Positions 1 to 12,452 are shown, counted from the first letter of the stretch. The stretch: DNA of 64,000 nt from Capsicum annuum (GCF_002878395.1 NC_061119.1:43112218-43176217); one strand, 5' to 3'. Notes: generated by a model not told the origin, from the sequence alone. Translations and numbers: made by a program.

Positions 1-660
1 TCTGAGTTCTGTCGGTGCTTTCTGTATGACGAAATAGATATAGGCTGAGTATCTGGTAGAAGATCAATGCCAAAGTCTATTTCCCTTTCGGGAGGAATTC
101 CTAGAAGATCTTCGAGAAAGACATCTGAATATTCACCTATAACTGGAACTGATTCAAAGCTATGAGTTTCAAAACTAGTGTCCTTACCTCGAACAAGATG
201 ATAGACACATCCTTTAGATATTATTTTCCATGTCCGAAGGTAGGAAACAAGCTGACCTCTGAACGCTGAAGTACTACCCTTCCACTCAGGGACGGATTCA
301 TTTGGAAACTAAAACTGGAAAATTTTGTTTCTACAGTCGACTGTGGCATAGCAGGAATGAAGCCAATCCATGCCGAGAATGACATCAAAATCAGTCATCT
401 CTAATTCAACTAAGTCTGCTGAAGTGAATTTCTGAAATATCAAAATCGGGCAGTTCCTATATACCTACTGGGCTATGATGGTTTTACCCACTGTGGTAGA
501 CACTAAAAAGGGCTTTGCTAGGATTTCAAGACTAATTTTGAAATCGCTAACTATAATAGGATTAACAAAAGACAAAGAAACTCCTGGATCTAGCCAAGCG
601 TAAACATGTACATGAAAGATCTGTAATGTACCAGTAACTATATCAAGAGAATTTTCCTAA
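1..660 (-). pseudogene. gypsy protease and start of RT region (relic)
   Basis: On the minus strand this reads DPGVSLSFV (aspartic protease active site, usually D-S/P-G-A), then DFDVILGMDWL near 390-360, the conserved flap/C-terminal segment of gypsy proteases. Near 130-20 comes EYSDVF...GIPPEREIDFGIDL, the segment just before reverse transcriptase. Stops interrupt the frame (for example near 470 and 310). The enzyme would process the Gag-Pol polyprotein; this copy cannot. It is continuous with the gag relic to its right and leaves the window at base 1. Confidence 0.8.
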
Positions 661-699
661 TCCTTTCAGGACTGAAGAGCATAGAGATGATTTGGGTGT

Positions 700-1813
700 T
701 GCCCACTAGTGGCACTGGTGGTGGCACCTGCTGATTCGGGCGATTGGACTGAGTTTAGGAGTGGAGATGACTCTGATAACCTGACTAAGGGCAGTCTCTG
801 ACTCTGTGTCCTGGCTTGCCACAACGAAAATAGATATTGCTACCAGATCTGCAAGCACCCTTGTGGTTTTTACCACAAGTCTGACAAAGGGGATTAGTTT
901 GGGTATTGCTAACACTGCCCTGAGAGCTAGAGCTTGGAACTCTATCTCTGTTACCCTTCTTGAACTTAGAAACTGAAGCACTGGCTGAAGAAGGGGATGG
1001 AACTGATGACTTAGAAAGAAAATGGGAATGATTTTCTCCTTCTAATTCAGGATGAGCAAAGTTGAAACTACCTGTCTTCACTCACTTATTCTGCTTCTCC
1101 CTCTGCTTAATCTTCTACTCCTCTATCTGCTGAGCATGAGTCATAAGCCTAGCTAAAGTTATGTCACTGTTCAGCATGGCAGATTTGCACTCATTTACCA
1201 CACTATCATTTACCCCTGAATTAAACTTACTCATCTTAGCTCTACTTTTTGCAACCACATGAGGGGCATATCTGGCTAATTGAGTAAACGTAAGAGAATA
1301 CTCTTTCACCGTCATATTGTCCTGCCTGAGGTTGATGAACTCTAGCACCTTAGCCTCTCTAAGCTCTTGGGAAAAGAATCTGTCTAAGAATGCAGTGACA
1401 AAATCCTTCCACTCTATAGGACCTGCATCATCTGACCTCTCTGACTTTCACTGTTTGAACCAAGTTTGAGCCACATCCTGCAACTGATATGCAGCTAGCT
1501 CAGCACTCTTAATATTAGTCACCCTCATGATGTCTGTCACCTTCTAAACCTGATCAATGAATTCCTGAGGGTCCTCATCTACCTTAGATCTGTGGAAAGA
1601 TGGAGAATTCAATCGGATGAAGTCCCGAATCCTAGCTGCGGCTGAATTGGCCACTAGGTTGGCCGGAATGATTGCTAGCCATTAATTTTGAGCAGCAAAT
1701 AACTGAGCAAGAGTAATGAATATGGCCTTAAACTTCGCATGAGAAATATGATCGCCCAAAGGATCTTCAGGCCGGGGGGTTGACTGATTTTTGTTTCTTT
1801 ATTTAAGAGGCAT
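700..1813 (-). pseudogene. gypsy gag (capsid and zinc knuckle) relic
   Basis: The likely start is the ATG at 1813-1811, but a stop follows four codons later. Downstream, the retrotransposon gag domain is readable (1348-1115 holds RQDNMTVKEYSLTFTQLARY, the conserved core). A serine-rich linker and a CCHC knuckle near 860-780 follow. The knuckle reads YFRCGKPGHRVRDC, so the first cysteine is replaced by tyrosine. Gag packages the element RNA in virus-like particles. Several frames are needed to read it, so it is a pseudogene. Confidence 0.85.
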
Positions 1814-2012
1814 ATTTTGTAGAAGAAAGAGGAAACAGATTAGACTGAGAGATTGACTTTTGATTATGCTAACTAGCACGACATGAATACTGAAAGAAGG
1901 GAAACTATTCCTAAAACATCTTATAGCCTCTTGCACATAAATATGGCGTGCAACACACCCATGTACAAAACTCTACTAGATGCGGCTTTCAGACTTCCTA
2001 GGAACCTTAGGA

Positions 2013-2024
2013 CCTGATACCAAG
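2013..2024 (-). promoter_or_regulatory. Primer binding site, tRNA-iMet type
   Basis: On the minus strand the bases read CTTGGTATCAGG just inside the LTR end. TGGTATCAG matches the 3' end complement of initiator tRNA-Met, the usual primer of this group. It sits two bases inside the LTR end at 2027. Confidence 0.85.
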
Positions 2025-2679
2025 TTTGTAATGCTCCTAATCTGGTACCCCGAAATGCTACGTCATGCTTATGAACCCGAAGAACCATAAGCTAACCCAT
2101 GACTGATATCTGTACCTGTATATTACATAAAATACTTTATAATGTGGAAAGATGAATTGAAAGGTCATAAGGTTCAATACTGAACATGATCTGAATGATA
2201 TAACATCTGTGTGGTGTAATAGAATACCCAAAATAAAATTGAACATACTGAAGTCTGAAACATAATAGTCTAGAAAGCCTCTAACTGGCTGAACTGGATA
2301 AGTAAGGAGTTGATGGAACATGTCCCCAACTAACTCCAACTAATAAACTGATTAATGAGATAATAGGAAAATATCATATCCTCGAAAGATGAGAACTCAC
2401 TTCTAACTCTGTCTGTGGATGTCTAGAATCTACTGTTGCTCTAGAGCTCGTGTCTCTGAACCTATGGCATAAGACACCATAGCGCAAATGCGTCAGTACT
2501 CTGAATGTACTGGTATGCATGTGAGGTAGGCTGAATGCATGAGGTTCATATGCATGAACAATAATAATAACTGACTAACTATCATGAGCAAGAGAATACA
2601 TGCATGAGACATAACAACTGACACTAATACTGTCATAACATGATTATTGAATCTGAATATAACTGATAACATGAGTGAC

Positions 2680-2835
2680 TGTATCTGACAGTCCTGAATT
2701 TGATAGAACTATCTGAGTTTTGTACTGTATCTGAGTTGGCTGTATCTGACAGGCCTTAGATCTGAAGAACTATCTGAGTTCTATTACTGAGACAGATTGA
2801 CTTTATTTGACAGTCCTGATTCTGTAACATAAAAC
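2680..2835. repeat. Tandem units inside the gypsy LTR
   Basis: About 2.4 copies of a roughly 62-base unit are visible: TATCTGACAG...GAACTATCTGAGTT starting near 2680, again near 2740, and a partial copy near 2804. Confidence 0.65.
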
Positions 2836-2947
2836 TGTGGGAAGTAGTTATCTAACCGACATAATGGCTGGGTTGGGGTTCAATCTATAACCCTAATTGG
2901 AAGGGTGTTAATACTGCCACCGATAAGGACAAGTTGTGGGTGAACCT

Positions 2948-3112
2948 CATCTGATAGTGTCCCCTATACGAGAATGGTAGGGCCCTTATCTGATAGTGCT
3001 TATCCACATCATCAACCCTCATTGGATAGTGTTGATGTCTCAACCTAAGCAAGCTACATAGTTCTTGAATGCAAGGATGACTTCTAAGAATCACACCGTC
3101 ATCTGATAGTGC
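2948..3112. repeat. Recurring CATCTGATAGTG motif in the gypsy LTR
   Basis: The 12-base word or a near match occurs at 2948, 2987, 3020 and 3100, always followed by GT or GC. It lies in the LTR body. Confidence 0.6.
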
Positions 3113-4561
3113 GGTTTCCATCCTTGGGTTTACTCGGTGCTAATTCCTACTCTCATCTGAATAGACTCTGAACATGATTTACTAAACTGAACATGGGTTG
3201 AGTTACTGAATTCTGTTGAATGATGAAATACTACTGATATCTGACAACTGACTGAGTTCATGAGATCATGGAAATTTCCTGAGTTATAAGACTGTCTGAA
3301 GTCTAAGGATCATAGCTTGACTGAGAGTATCGTGAAAACATGATATAGCTCTAGGCACACAGCTAATGTTTCGGGTACGAGTACCCCCAGGACTCGATGG
3401 AAGGAAACTGACCAAGCATAACTTACTTGAACATATAACTAACATCATAATCCATAATACTTTTATAGAAGCATTTCATCAAAACATGTGATAGGCATAA
3501 CTTGTACATACATAGGGATTTCATTGTATCATGCTAGTTAGGCACTTTTCCTTCATCTAGACCTTTAATCAAACATATTATAGGCATGGTACATGTAAAC
3601 ATCACTGTCCAATAATTAAACATCATGGTTCAATTCTAATTTCATCATTCAAGGGTTTAATCATAGGTTTGCATAAATCTATATCTATAATAATGTAACC
3701 CACATAGAATTTATCACCCAACATAGAGAAGAATTCAATTTCTCACTATCCACATGAACAAGAGCAGCCAAATCATGAAATTCATAAGAAAATCCATAAA
3801 CTTGAATTTAGAAAAGTGATTCTTAGGATTCATGGACGTAAGGAGTCCATGAATGAACACTATGCATACCTTAGTTCGTGATTTTGTGAAGATTAACGGT
3901 GAAAATTTCTTGAAATTGGATCTTCTATGAAAATCCTAGCTTGTTCTTGAGAGAAACCAGTATATTTTGGGTGAAAAGTGGTTGAATCACGTGTTAAGAG
4001 CTTAAACAGGGGTGGAAAGTTGACCCCTTTAACCCTGGACGCATTATTTAAAATTGTAAAAATTTTCCAAATTGGACCCTTGGCACGACGCGGCACTATC
4101 ACACCGTGTCACTGGATTTTGAAAATTGGGAAATTACGGGATGGTATGACGTAGGGCCATCGTGTTGCCTCTTCCTTTGTGACCTAGAACTTTGGCGCAA
4201 CACAGGAGAAATCACGCTAAGACACTAGAAAATGGACAATTCTAAATTTGGGCCCTGGTGCGACACGCCATAATCGTGGAACCCTACTAAAATTTGACAA
4301 ATGTGATTTTCCCCCTGTGGCGCGGTGCGCCACTGACTAATATGGAATTGTTTTACGATGGGAACTTGAAATAGTCGTAACTTCTGACCCGATTATCAGA
4401 TTTGGGTGAATCTTATATCGATGGAAAGCTTATTGAATTTCCCAAACAACAAAAAGGGAAAATCATAAGAATTCTTCATGGAATAACCATCATTCAATTT
4501 AGAAGCCAATACTAGACATTCTTGAGATGAAATTAGCTAGGAAAAAGTACGGGGTATTATA

Positions 4562-4839
4562 TAAACCTACAAGTTAAATATTTCAATCTAAAAATATTGT
4601 TTAACATTAAATATGCTCATCCTATTCTATTTATACTTCTTGGGTAAGCTAAAATATGAAAAGGTATAAATGCCCTTGATTAAATGTGTATCATACTATG
4701 AGTAAACAAGATAGTAAAATATCATGTTAATCTTTTATTGTGTTGATTCTTGGCTTCCATACTCTCTTGAAACACTCCAAGATTTTGATATCAAGTTGAA
4801 ATCCATCCATGCAATTAGCACTTTTCGAACTTGCATCAC
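4562..4839. other. Spacer with nothing recognised
   Basis: AT-rich DNA between the gypsy LTR end and the C-rich minisatellite. No repeat boundary or coding signal was seen. Confidence 0.4.
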
Positions 4840-6620
4840 CTTCAAATAAGGACTCGACACTGACTCCCGACTCGAACCTGATGCTCAACCAAATTACAAC
4901 TCCCCACCTCAATTCAAGTTTTGACTCTCGAGCCCAACTCCTTTCTCAACTTAGATTCTCGATCCTAACCCCAAATCCAAACATAACAGGAACATCTGAT
5001 CTCGACTCCTTACCTAGGACCCGACCTTGATGTTATGCTCGACTCCAACTCTAAATCTCGACCCTAACTCTAACTCCAAATCCCAACACGTCTCTTGATC
5101 CAGACTTGATAATATTCGAAACCTTGAACTAGGACCTCAACTCCCAACTTAGGACCTGATCTCGATCCAGACATAAAATCCTAAATTAGGTCCCTACTCA
5201 AGACCGGGACTTATCAATTTATCATTATGACCCTAACTTTGATTAGGGAAGGATGTATTTTGGTCGAAATAGGAAAAATCGATCGAATCAATTTTTTTAA
5301 TTTCAATTTCAGTTTTTTGGTTAATTCGGTCGATTTTAATTTTGAATTTTAAATTTTCGGTTATTCGGTCATTTTTTTATTTTTGTTAAAAAAATGATTA
5401 ACCAAAAAAACAAAATTTTTATACAATAGTATATATTAATCTTATATTTAATTTGGTCTACATTTACACAACCCAGTACCCATTTACACTACCAGTCCAT
5501 AATACAAGCTCATACCCATACCACACCTTAAATTTCATACGTCAGAGCACTCAATCTCTCACTCCAAGTCATAATTCATCATCATCTCTAGAACTCTCAT
5601 ATCTCTGATCTCTTACTGACGACCATGCCAATGGCCAATGCCAAAAAAATTAAAATCAACGCCATAAAAGCTCCAATACTTGAAAGATCTTAGAAAATCA
5701 ACATTATCTCCACTTGTGCTTGTCAATAAGTATTGTCCTCGGGGAAGCCATTGTTTTTTTCTTTTTTCATATTGCTCTCTTCTCTCGTTCATTTGATGGG
5801 AAAGCCACAATGTGAAATCAGTTGAAAGCCACAAGAAATCGAGACTTAAAAATTCAATTTCTTAACAAATTAATTCTATTTTAAAAGCCTTCTATGTCAA
5901 AGAAAATCCCTAATATTTTGATCCTCAAATAGAAAAATCAAATCGAAATTGTGAAAATCGAATCAAACTAAATTTATTTCAGTTCTATTTCGATTATCAT
6001 TTTCACCAATCAAAAATTTAAAAATAAAATAAATTTTTTCAAACCGAGCGCCTACCCTTACTCTCGATCATGACTTGGGTCTCACCCAAACTTGAGATAA
6101 GACATCGACCCCTAACCCCCACATACAAACCTGAGATAAGACATCGACGCCTAACCCCCACCTAAACTCCTAAACCCAACTTCGACTCCTAACCCCGATG
6201 AACTCTGACCTAGGACCTCGACTTCTGACCGCATCCTGAGACCAATTCCAACTTGAGAGCCAACGTCCTCCCTGACCCTCAAACCTAATTCCCGACTTTA
6301 ATCAACGACCTTAATACCTGACTTTGATCCAAGAACAAACTCTGGATCTGATCACAACCTCGAGATCCAAACTGAACCCGGGATCTAGAGTATGACGTCG
6401 ACTCAACTCCCTATCCCAAACGAGGTCCAAACTCCCAATCTCGATTTGGGACTCTACTTTGGGCCTGACCCTAATCCTAGTTCTATTTGATAATTGAGAG
6501 ACGGTGTTAGAAGTCAAGACCCCAGTTGAGGTCCTTATTTGGGGTTGGGATCAAGGTTCAGGTCCTAGTTCGAGGTTAGTTATCCATATTTAGGATCGGG
6601 ATTGGTATCGATAGTCGGGC
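4840..6620. repeat. Degenerate C-rich minisatellite, split by an AT-rich insert
   Basis: The blocks 4840-5260 and 6045-6495 are made of imperfect words such as GACTCC, CTCGACC and CCTAACTCC repeated every 10-15 bases on the plus strand. From about 6500 to 6620 the same words appear in the opposite orientation (GAGGTC, GGTTGGGATC). No fixed period could be read by eye. The block carries small accidental open frames but no gene. Confidence 0.6.
5265..6045. mobile_element. Possible AT-rich insertion inside the minisatellite
   Basis: This AT-rich block interrupts C-rich repeats that resume on its far side. Its ends are loosely inverted: the left has AAATAGGAAAAATCGATCGAATC, while the right has a related text read in reverse (AATCGAAATAGAACTGAAAT on the minus strand). 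Target duplication and class could not be established. It could also be an old spacer. Confidence 0.35.
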
Positions 6621-6676
6621 TGTGAGGTTGAACAAAAGTCTTAGATAATATTTTCCTTATTTTTTGAATAAAAAAA

Positions 6677-6704
6677 TACTAAAAAAGTTGTAAAAAGGGA
6701 CTTA
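6677..6704 (+). repeat. CACTA left terminal inverted repeat
   Basis: Begins TACTAAAAAAGTTGTAAAAA and runs into GGGACTT. It matches the complement of the right end at 19334-19361. The canonical CACTA has become TACTA. Confidence 0.85.
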
Positions 6705-7045
6705 AAAAAGAGACCTCAAAAATAGGTCGAAAATAAGGGACCTCATGAGGTCGCTTATTCCCTTAATTTTTATTAATTTATTCTTAAATAAAGAGACCTC
6801 ATGAAGTTGGTAAAAGATAAAAAAAAATTCAGCAACACAATATTAGAGACTTCAAGAGGTAAAAAAGAAGTGAGAAAAATTAGCGCCAAAATAATTAAAA
6901 TTAGAGATCTCAAGAGGTCGAAAATAAAAAGTGGGAAAAATTAACTCCAAAATAATTAAAATTATCTAAAAAGAAAATTAAAAAACATAAAGTACGCCAA
7001 TAAATTTTTTAGAGTTGCGACCTCGTGAGGTCGCTACTATTTTAA
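6705..7045. repeat. CACTA left subterminal repeats
   Basis: Palindromic copies or half-copies of GACCTCATGAGGTC lie near 6709, 6739, 6790, 6848, 6904 and 7018 (the last as GACCTCGTGAGGTC). In En/Spm such subterminal repeats are the binding sites of the element's DNA-binding protein. That role is inferred here. Confidence 0.85.
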
Positions 7046-7239
7046 TAAATTAATATTTATTATTAAATTTAAAAATAATTATATGTCACTATTTTATGAA
7101 GTGTGAAGTTAAATATATACATTTATCAATTCTTTTAATATTTAAATTATAATTAAAAAATACAAAATCAAAAGGGTCAATTCTTTAATTTCTTTAATAT
7201 TTATTATTTTATTTTAATTAGAAAATATAAAACCTAAAA

Positions 7240-8835
7240 GGGTCAGCTCTCAGTATCTCAAATCCGTCTCTCTTTGTCTCTCCCAAAATTCTATGCCTAA
7301 ATCTCAAATCCGCCATCTCTTCCATTCCAGGTAAGTTTTCAAGCTTTGAATTACAAGGCAAATTAGTTATATGTTCATGTTCACGTGTTATACAAACTTG
7401 AATTGCTTTTGTGCGTTTGAGGTTGCTAACCCATATCAATTTTTGGGCTTAAAAATGATTTGTGAAATTCTAGATAATGGAGTGAAGTGAGCATCAACCA
7501 TGTAGAAATATACAAGACATCAATATGTTGAACTACATCTTCCATGAGTTTTAAAGATGTTTGGTTATTAACTCGGCATACATGCATTTTATGTGTTTCA
7601 CAAAAATTTTAAAAATTTCAATATGAATTTGATTTTTTCTCATTGTATTGACTGATTTATTGTTAAATTAAAGATTTTGAATTGCTTTTATTGATATTGA
7701 AGCTACATGTTGAAATCAGTGCCCTTTTTTGATAACTAGTTGGAATTATCAAATATTTTCTGAAGATCAGCTTGTTGCATGATGTTTAAATTTCTAAAAT
7801 ACGAACTTTGTTTTGTTTGAAAGAAGTTTGCTCAGCATATCAAAATTAGTACTCTCTGGCATTGGTCGTCTAATTTTCTTATTTTTCTCTATGCTTCACC
7901 TTTCTTTGAGGTGCATATTTGTCCAATGCTTATGTATCAAAATCTCGGGATGACATTAAAAAAACTTTTGTACTAAGTTATACGATTTTCTTTTGAATTA
8001 AAGTTGTGCAGTAGCTATCTGTCTAATTCTGGTACCACTTTCAGATTATAAATCTGTGTTTGTTATTAGGAACTGAGTTTTCCTACTTCTTCCTATGTTT
8101 AATGATATGACGTTGAATTTTTCATGGGTTTTTCGATTCCATGTCTCTTATTGACTCAAGGTGTGTCAATGAAGTTGTAAACAGTAGTGAATACTTTTAC
8201 TATATTTGCCTTCGATCTCCAAGTCCCACTAGATTCTTGCATAGGGAGCCATCTATCTAATCTTGAGTTCATTCTATGATGTGCCCATCACACATTGTTG
8301 TTCTTCTGGTCATTGATTAGGTTAGCACCTTTAGTGAAAGTTAGTCACGTCTTCTTTTATTTGATTGACTATATGCTGGTTTCCAAATTTTCCTTCCATG
8401 TGGGATACTCACAATCATCCAAAATATTTGTATATTAGGCTATGTAGTGTAATATTTTATCTTGGGTTGTATATTTTTGATATGTTATTGTTTATTTACA
8501 CATTCAGACTATTTAAAAGGAAATCTCAAAATAAACCATATCGATGATATTGGTTCACTGCATATATGATGATACAATCTCTTTTCTCAAAACTGTGTAT
8601 ATTACATAAACCTAATTTTAGTGAATTAACTACTACTAAGTTTTAGGTTACGTTAGTAAAAAAGTAACAGATAATGGAAGGGGAAAAGATTTTATGCTTG
8701 GAACTATGAACTTTTGTATTTTAACCTTTGTGTGTATATGTATGACTTGAGTAATTTCTTTTGGTTTAAAGTTGCCATGTTATTTTGTTACTTGTTAAGT
8801 CTTACAAAATATTAAATTTTGTGATTTTTGTATAG
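7240..8835 (+). other. CACTA transposase 5' leader exon and long intron
   Basis: A leader exon (about 7240-7330) ends CCATTCCAG, followed by GTAAGTTTT, a strong plant splice donor. The matching acceptor TTTTTGTATAG ends at 8835, directly before the ATG at 8836. The intron (7331-8835, 1505 bases) is T-rich like plant introns. The transcription start was not identified. Confidence 0.7.
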
Positions 8836-11800
8836 ATGGATCATAGTTTGATGTATGATATGACTAATACTAGTCGAGTGGGGTTGAGGCCTAAATTTAT
8901 AGCCGGTGTTAATGGTTTTGTGGACTACGCACTAACATTAAAACCACTTTAACTTGATGCCTTGGTTAACTATCCTTGTAGTAAATGTAAATGTAGAAAC
9001 TATGAAAAAACCGATACTGTTATGTTTCATCTCTATCGAAATAGGTTTAAAGAAGATTATACTATGTAGACTAGTCATGGAGAAGTTGATAATAGTTTTG
9101 ATAGATCTCAACACTATGTTGATGGTGAAATTTGTAGGTCTGTGGAACCTAATATGTAAAATAATAGAATGCACGACATGGTTTGAGATGCATATGGGAT
9201 ACATTCTGATTTTGAATCTGGTGATCATGTTGAAGAAGCTCGCAATGATGAATCTAAACATTTCTTTAAACAATTGGAATCTGTTATTCGACCTCTATGC
9301 GAGTGGAGTCCACACTCCCAATTATCTATTGTTGTTGGGTTATTAAGTATCAAATCAGATTGAAATATTCCACAGGGCGCAATAGAATCTGTGATTTACC
9401 TTATGTATGAATTAGTTGACACAAATCTAGAGATACCTGATAATTTCTACAAGGCGAAGAGCTTGGTGTCAAAGTTAGGGCTGTCATCGATGAGAATCAA
9501 TTGTTGTGAAAATGGCTGCATATTATACTACAAGAATGACATTGATCTAGAATCTTGTAAGTTTTATGGAAGAACCTGTTCTAAGTAAGCTCCTAGTGGG
9601 AAGAAAGTTGTTCTTAAGGCGATGCATTACTTACCTTTTATTCCAAGGCTAAAGAGGTTGTATGTATCAAATAGGTCAGCCCCTCATATGAGATGACACC
9701 ATGAAAAGAAAAGACCTCCTAGTGTTTTCTGTCATCCATTCGATGGAGAGGCCTGGAAGTATTTTGATTGAGTATAGCCAGACTTCGCAGTCGAACCACG
9801 AAACATTAGGTTGGTTTTATGTAAGATGGATTCACTCCATATTCTATTTCTGTTGTGCCATATTCTTGTTGGCCTATATATTTGACACCATATAATCTTT
9901 CACCTGAGATTGCATGATCAATCCATATATATTTCTCAACTGCATTATACCTGGCCCGCCTAATCTAAAAATCATGATTGGTGTATACTTACGACCTTTG
10001 ATTGATGAGTTGAATCAGTTGTGGGTTGAAGGGGTTGAAACATTTGATGTGTCGCTTAAGAAAAATTCTAATTTGCGGGCTATCTTAATGTGGACTATTT
10101 GTGATTTTCCTGCATACGGAATATTGTCTGGGTGGATGATAGCTGGCAAGTTAGCCCTTCCTTGTTATATGGAAAATAATAAATCATTCACTTTAAAATA
10201 TGGCCAAAAAAATTATTGGTTTGATTGTCACCGTCGATTTTTGCCCATGGATCATGAGTTTAGGAATATGAAAAATGCATTTAGAAAGAATACAGTTGAA
10301 CGATACTTTTCACCTCCAATATTTACAGGAGAACTAGTTTAGGAAAGGGTTTGACACTTTCTAAAGGTTACAAAAGAACAACCGTACAGATTTGATGGGT
10401 ATGGTGTTACACATAATGAGACGAAATAGAGTATATTTTGGGAATTATAATATTGGAAGGATCATCTTCTTCGACACAATCTTGATCCCATGCATATTGA
10501 AAAAAAGTACTTTGATAATTTGTTTAACACGTAATGGATGTCAATGGCAAGACAAAAGACAATGTTAAAGCTAGAATAGACTTACCAGAATATTATAGGA
10601 GAAAAGAGTTATGGCTCCAGGAGAAATCAAACAAAAAGGTCTTCAAGACTAAGGCTAGCTATTAATTTATAATGGACCAAAAGCGTAAGATATGTCAATG
10701 GGTTGAGCAGCTGAAAATGCCTACTAGTAATGCTTCAAATTTAAGGAAATGTACTGATATAGAGCATGAAAAGTTATTTGATATGAAAAGTCATGATTTT
10801 CATATTTTCAAGAAAACATTATTCCCCATAGCATTTAGCAGCTTGCCTGAAAGAATCTGGAAACCCATGAATGAAATTAGTTTGTTTTTCAAAAAGTTTT
10901 GTTCCAACACATTTATGGAAAAGAACCTAGTTCGAATGGGACAAAATATTCCTATAATTACAAATAAGCTAGAGAAGATTCTTCCACCTGGATTTTGGGA
11001 TGTGATGGAACATCTTCCTGTGTATCTTGTGCATGAAGCTCGTCTTGGAGGTCCTGTTCAAGGTCGATGGATGTATCTATTTGAGAGGTAATTATTATAA
11101 ATCTTAATATATTTCTCTCCACTAACATTTTTTAAGAATTATCATAATATAATATTATATAGGACTATTGTCAATAATAAATGGAGTATCAAGCAATAAC
11201 ATAGAATTGAAGGCTCAATATGTGAAGCCTATCTTGCTAAGGAAACATCCAATTTCTGTTTGTATTACTTTTCAAGTGATGTTTCGTTTTTACAAAATAG
11301 GCCTAATCGTCACTACAATAGTGGTGAGGTTGCTAGAGAACCGCTATCAATCTTCAATCAACCAGGTGAAGGTTCAAAAAACCATACAATGAGGCGTCTT
11401 AGTTCAATGGAGTTTAAGTCTGTATCAATACATGTCTTGTTTAATTGCCCTCAAGTTAAACCATTTCTTGAGTAAGTTGTTATTATTTTGCATTACATAT
11501 GCAAGTACAAGACAAAGCGACTAACTCGATTTTCATCCTCTTTGATAGCTGTGTTGTGCAGTTGTATGGCAATGATAGAGTTTTTGAATATTTTGCAACA
11601 TGATTTAAAGATTATGTAAGTGTTGCAATTTTTTCATAGTGCTATAATTATTAGAAAGTCCTCATTTGATTAATTTTAATTTTCTATTCTCGACTATTTA
11701 TAGGTTTATGATACAAGAAATGGTTAATTTGACCAATTTTTGAAAGATTTAACTTGGGGGCCATTAAGGTTTATTCTACGGACAAGTAAGCAGTGAATGG

Positions 11801-12452
11801 TTTTAAATTCAACATTGAAGAATGCTACAAATATAAAAAAACTAATAATAGCGAAGTCTGGATAAAAAGTGATGATGGAGATGATGATGGGGTTGATTAT
11901 TATGGGGTACTTAAGGAGCTTTTAGAAATGGGTATTCTGGTTGGCCAGAAAAAAGAATTGTATTATTTAGATGCAAATGGTTCGACCCAACCCCAAATAG
12001 AGGAATGAGGAAAATCAAACAATATAATATCATTGAAGTAAGGCACACAAAGGAGTATGGGGCGTATAATCTTTTCATCAATGCACATAACGCTAAGAAA
12101 GTGTATTATGATATTTATCCCTTGCGTTCAGATAAATCGAATTGGTGGGTTTTAATCAAATTCAAGCCTGTGGGTTGAGTGGAAGTTGAAAATGTGTTAG
12201 ATATTTAGTACCAGGATGATGACATCATGTGTTCACCAACCAGCTAATGGTGACTTAGAATATAATTTAGAACATCCTGAACACATATTAGAAGAGGTTG
12301 ATATAGAAAAAGAAGAATTACCGACAAATGAAAAGGTAGATGAATGAAATGATGAAAACGATACAATAGATGAGGAAGAATAGTCAGAAGAGAAAAGAGG
12401 GTCAAAAGAGGAAGAATGGTCAGAAGAGGAGGATGCTGATGAGGAGGAATGA
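8836..12452 (+). pseudogene. CACTA transposase (Transposase_21/DUF4218/DUF4216 family), inactive
   Basis: This would be the catalytic protein that cuts the element ends. The order of relics matches the plant family. An N-terminal transposase-associated domain (GLRPKFIAGVNGF, then CSKCKC) is followed by a Transposase_21 core (10004-10340, with ILMWTICDFPAYGILSGW and WFDCHRRFLP, then HNLDPMHIEK near 10470). Next are DUF4218 (10672-11087, MKSHDFHIFKKTLFPIAF, EHLPVYLVHEA), a segment EGSICEAYLAKE in exon 3, DUF4216 (11793-12165, YYGVLKELLEM and then KKVYYDIYPLRSDKSNWW in another frame) and an acidic tail. Probable introns are 11088-11162, 11472-11548 and 11616-11703. Many in-frame stops (first near 8950) and at least one frameshift near 9800-9910 kill it. 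The start is chosen because the ATG follows the splice acceptor directly. Confidence 0.9.

Larger units (their letters stand above)
1..4561 (-). mobile_element. Ty3/gypsy LTR retrotransposon, 5' part (runs off left edge)
   Basis: Read on the minus strand, this is an LTR (4561 to 2027), a tRNA-Met-type primer site, a gag relic, a protease relic and the start of the RT region, which continues beyond base 1. The protein order (gag with zinc knuckle, protease DPG motif, then the linker before RT) and the wording of the motifs fit the chromovirus (Tekay/Del-like) branch of Ty3/gypsy. The lineage is from memory of family sequences. All coding parts contain stops and frame changes, so the copy is dead. 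The second LTR and target duplication lie outside the window. Confidence 0.88.
2027..4561 (-). repeat. 5' LTR of the gypsy element (about 2.54 kb)
   Basis: The plus-strand left end is TGTAATGCTCC next to the primer site. The plus-strand right end is GGGGTATTATA, whose complement TATAATACCCC looks like a TG-to-TA decay of the TGTAATACCCC ends common in plant LTRs. The LTR contains two internal repeat clusters (2680-2835 and 2948-3112). No partner LTR is in the window, so the outer end is inferred from the end motif only. Confidence 0.78.

Noticed and set aside
2027..4561. Possible common origin of this LTR with the LTR at 50100-52633 (nearly equal length)
   Set aside because: Beyond the TGTAATACCC-type end the texts do not match by eye, so equal length is taken as coincidence.
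4809..5030. 73-codon frame in the minisatellite
   Set aside because: Repetitive Leu/Asp/Ser/Pro text follows from the repeat words; a facing frame exists on the other strand.
8938..9273. 111-codon minus-strand frame
   Set aside because: It is the antisense shadow of the CACTA transposase exon, whose plus-strand reading matches the family.
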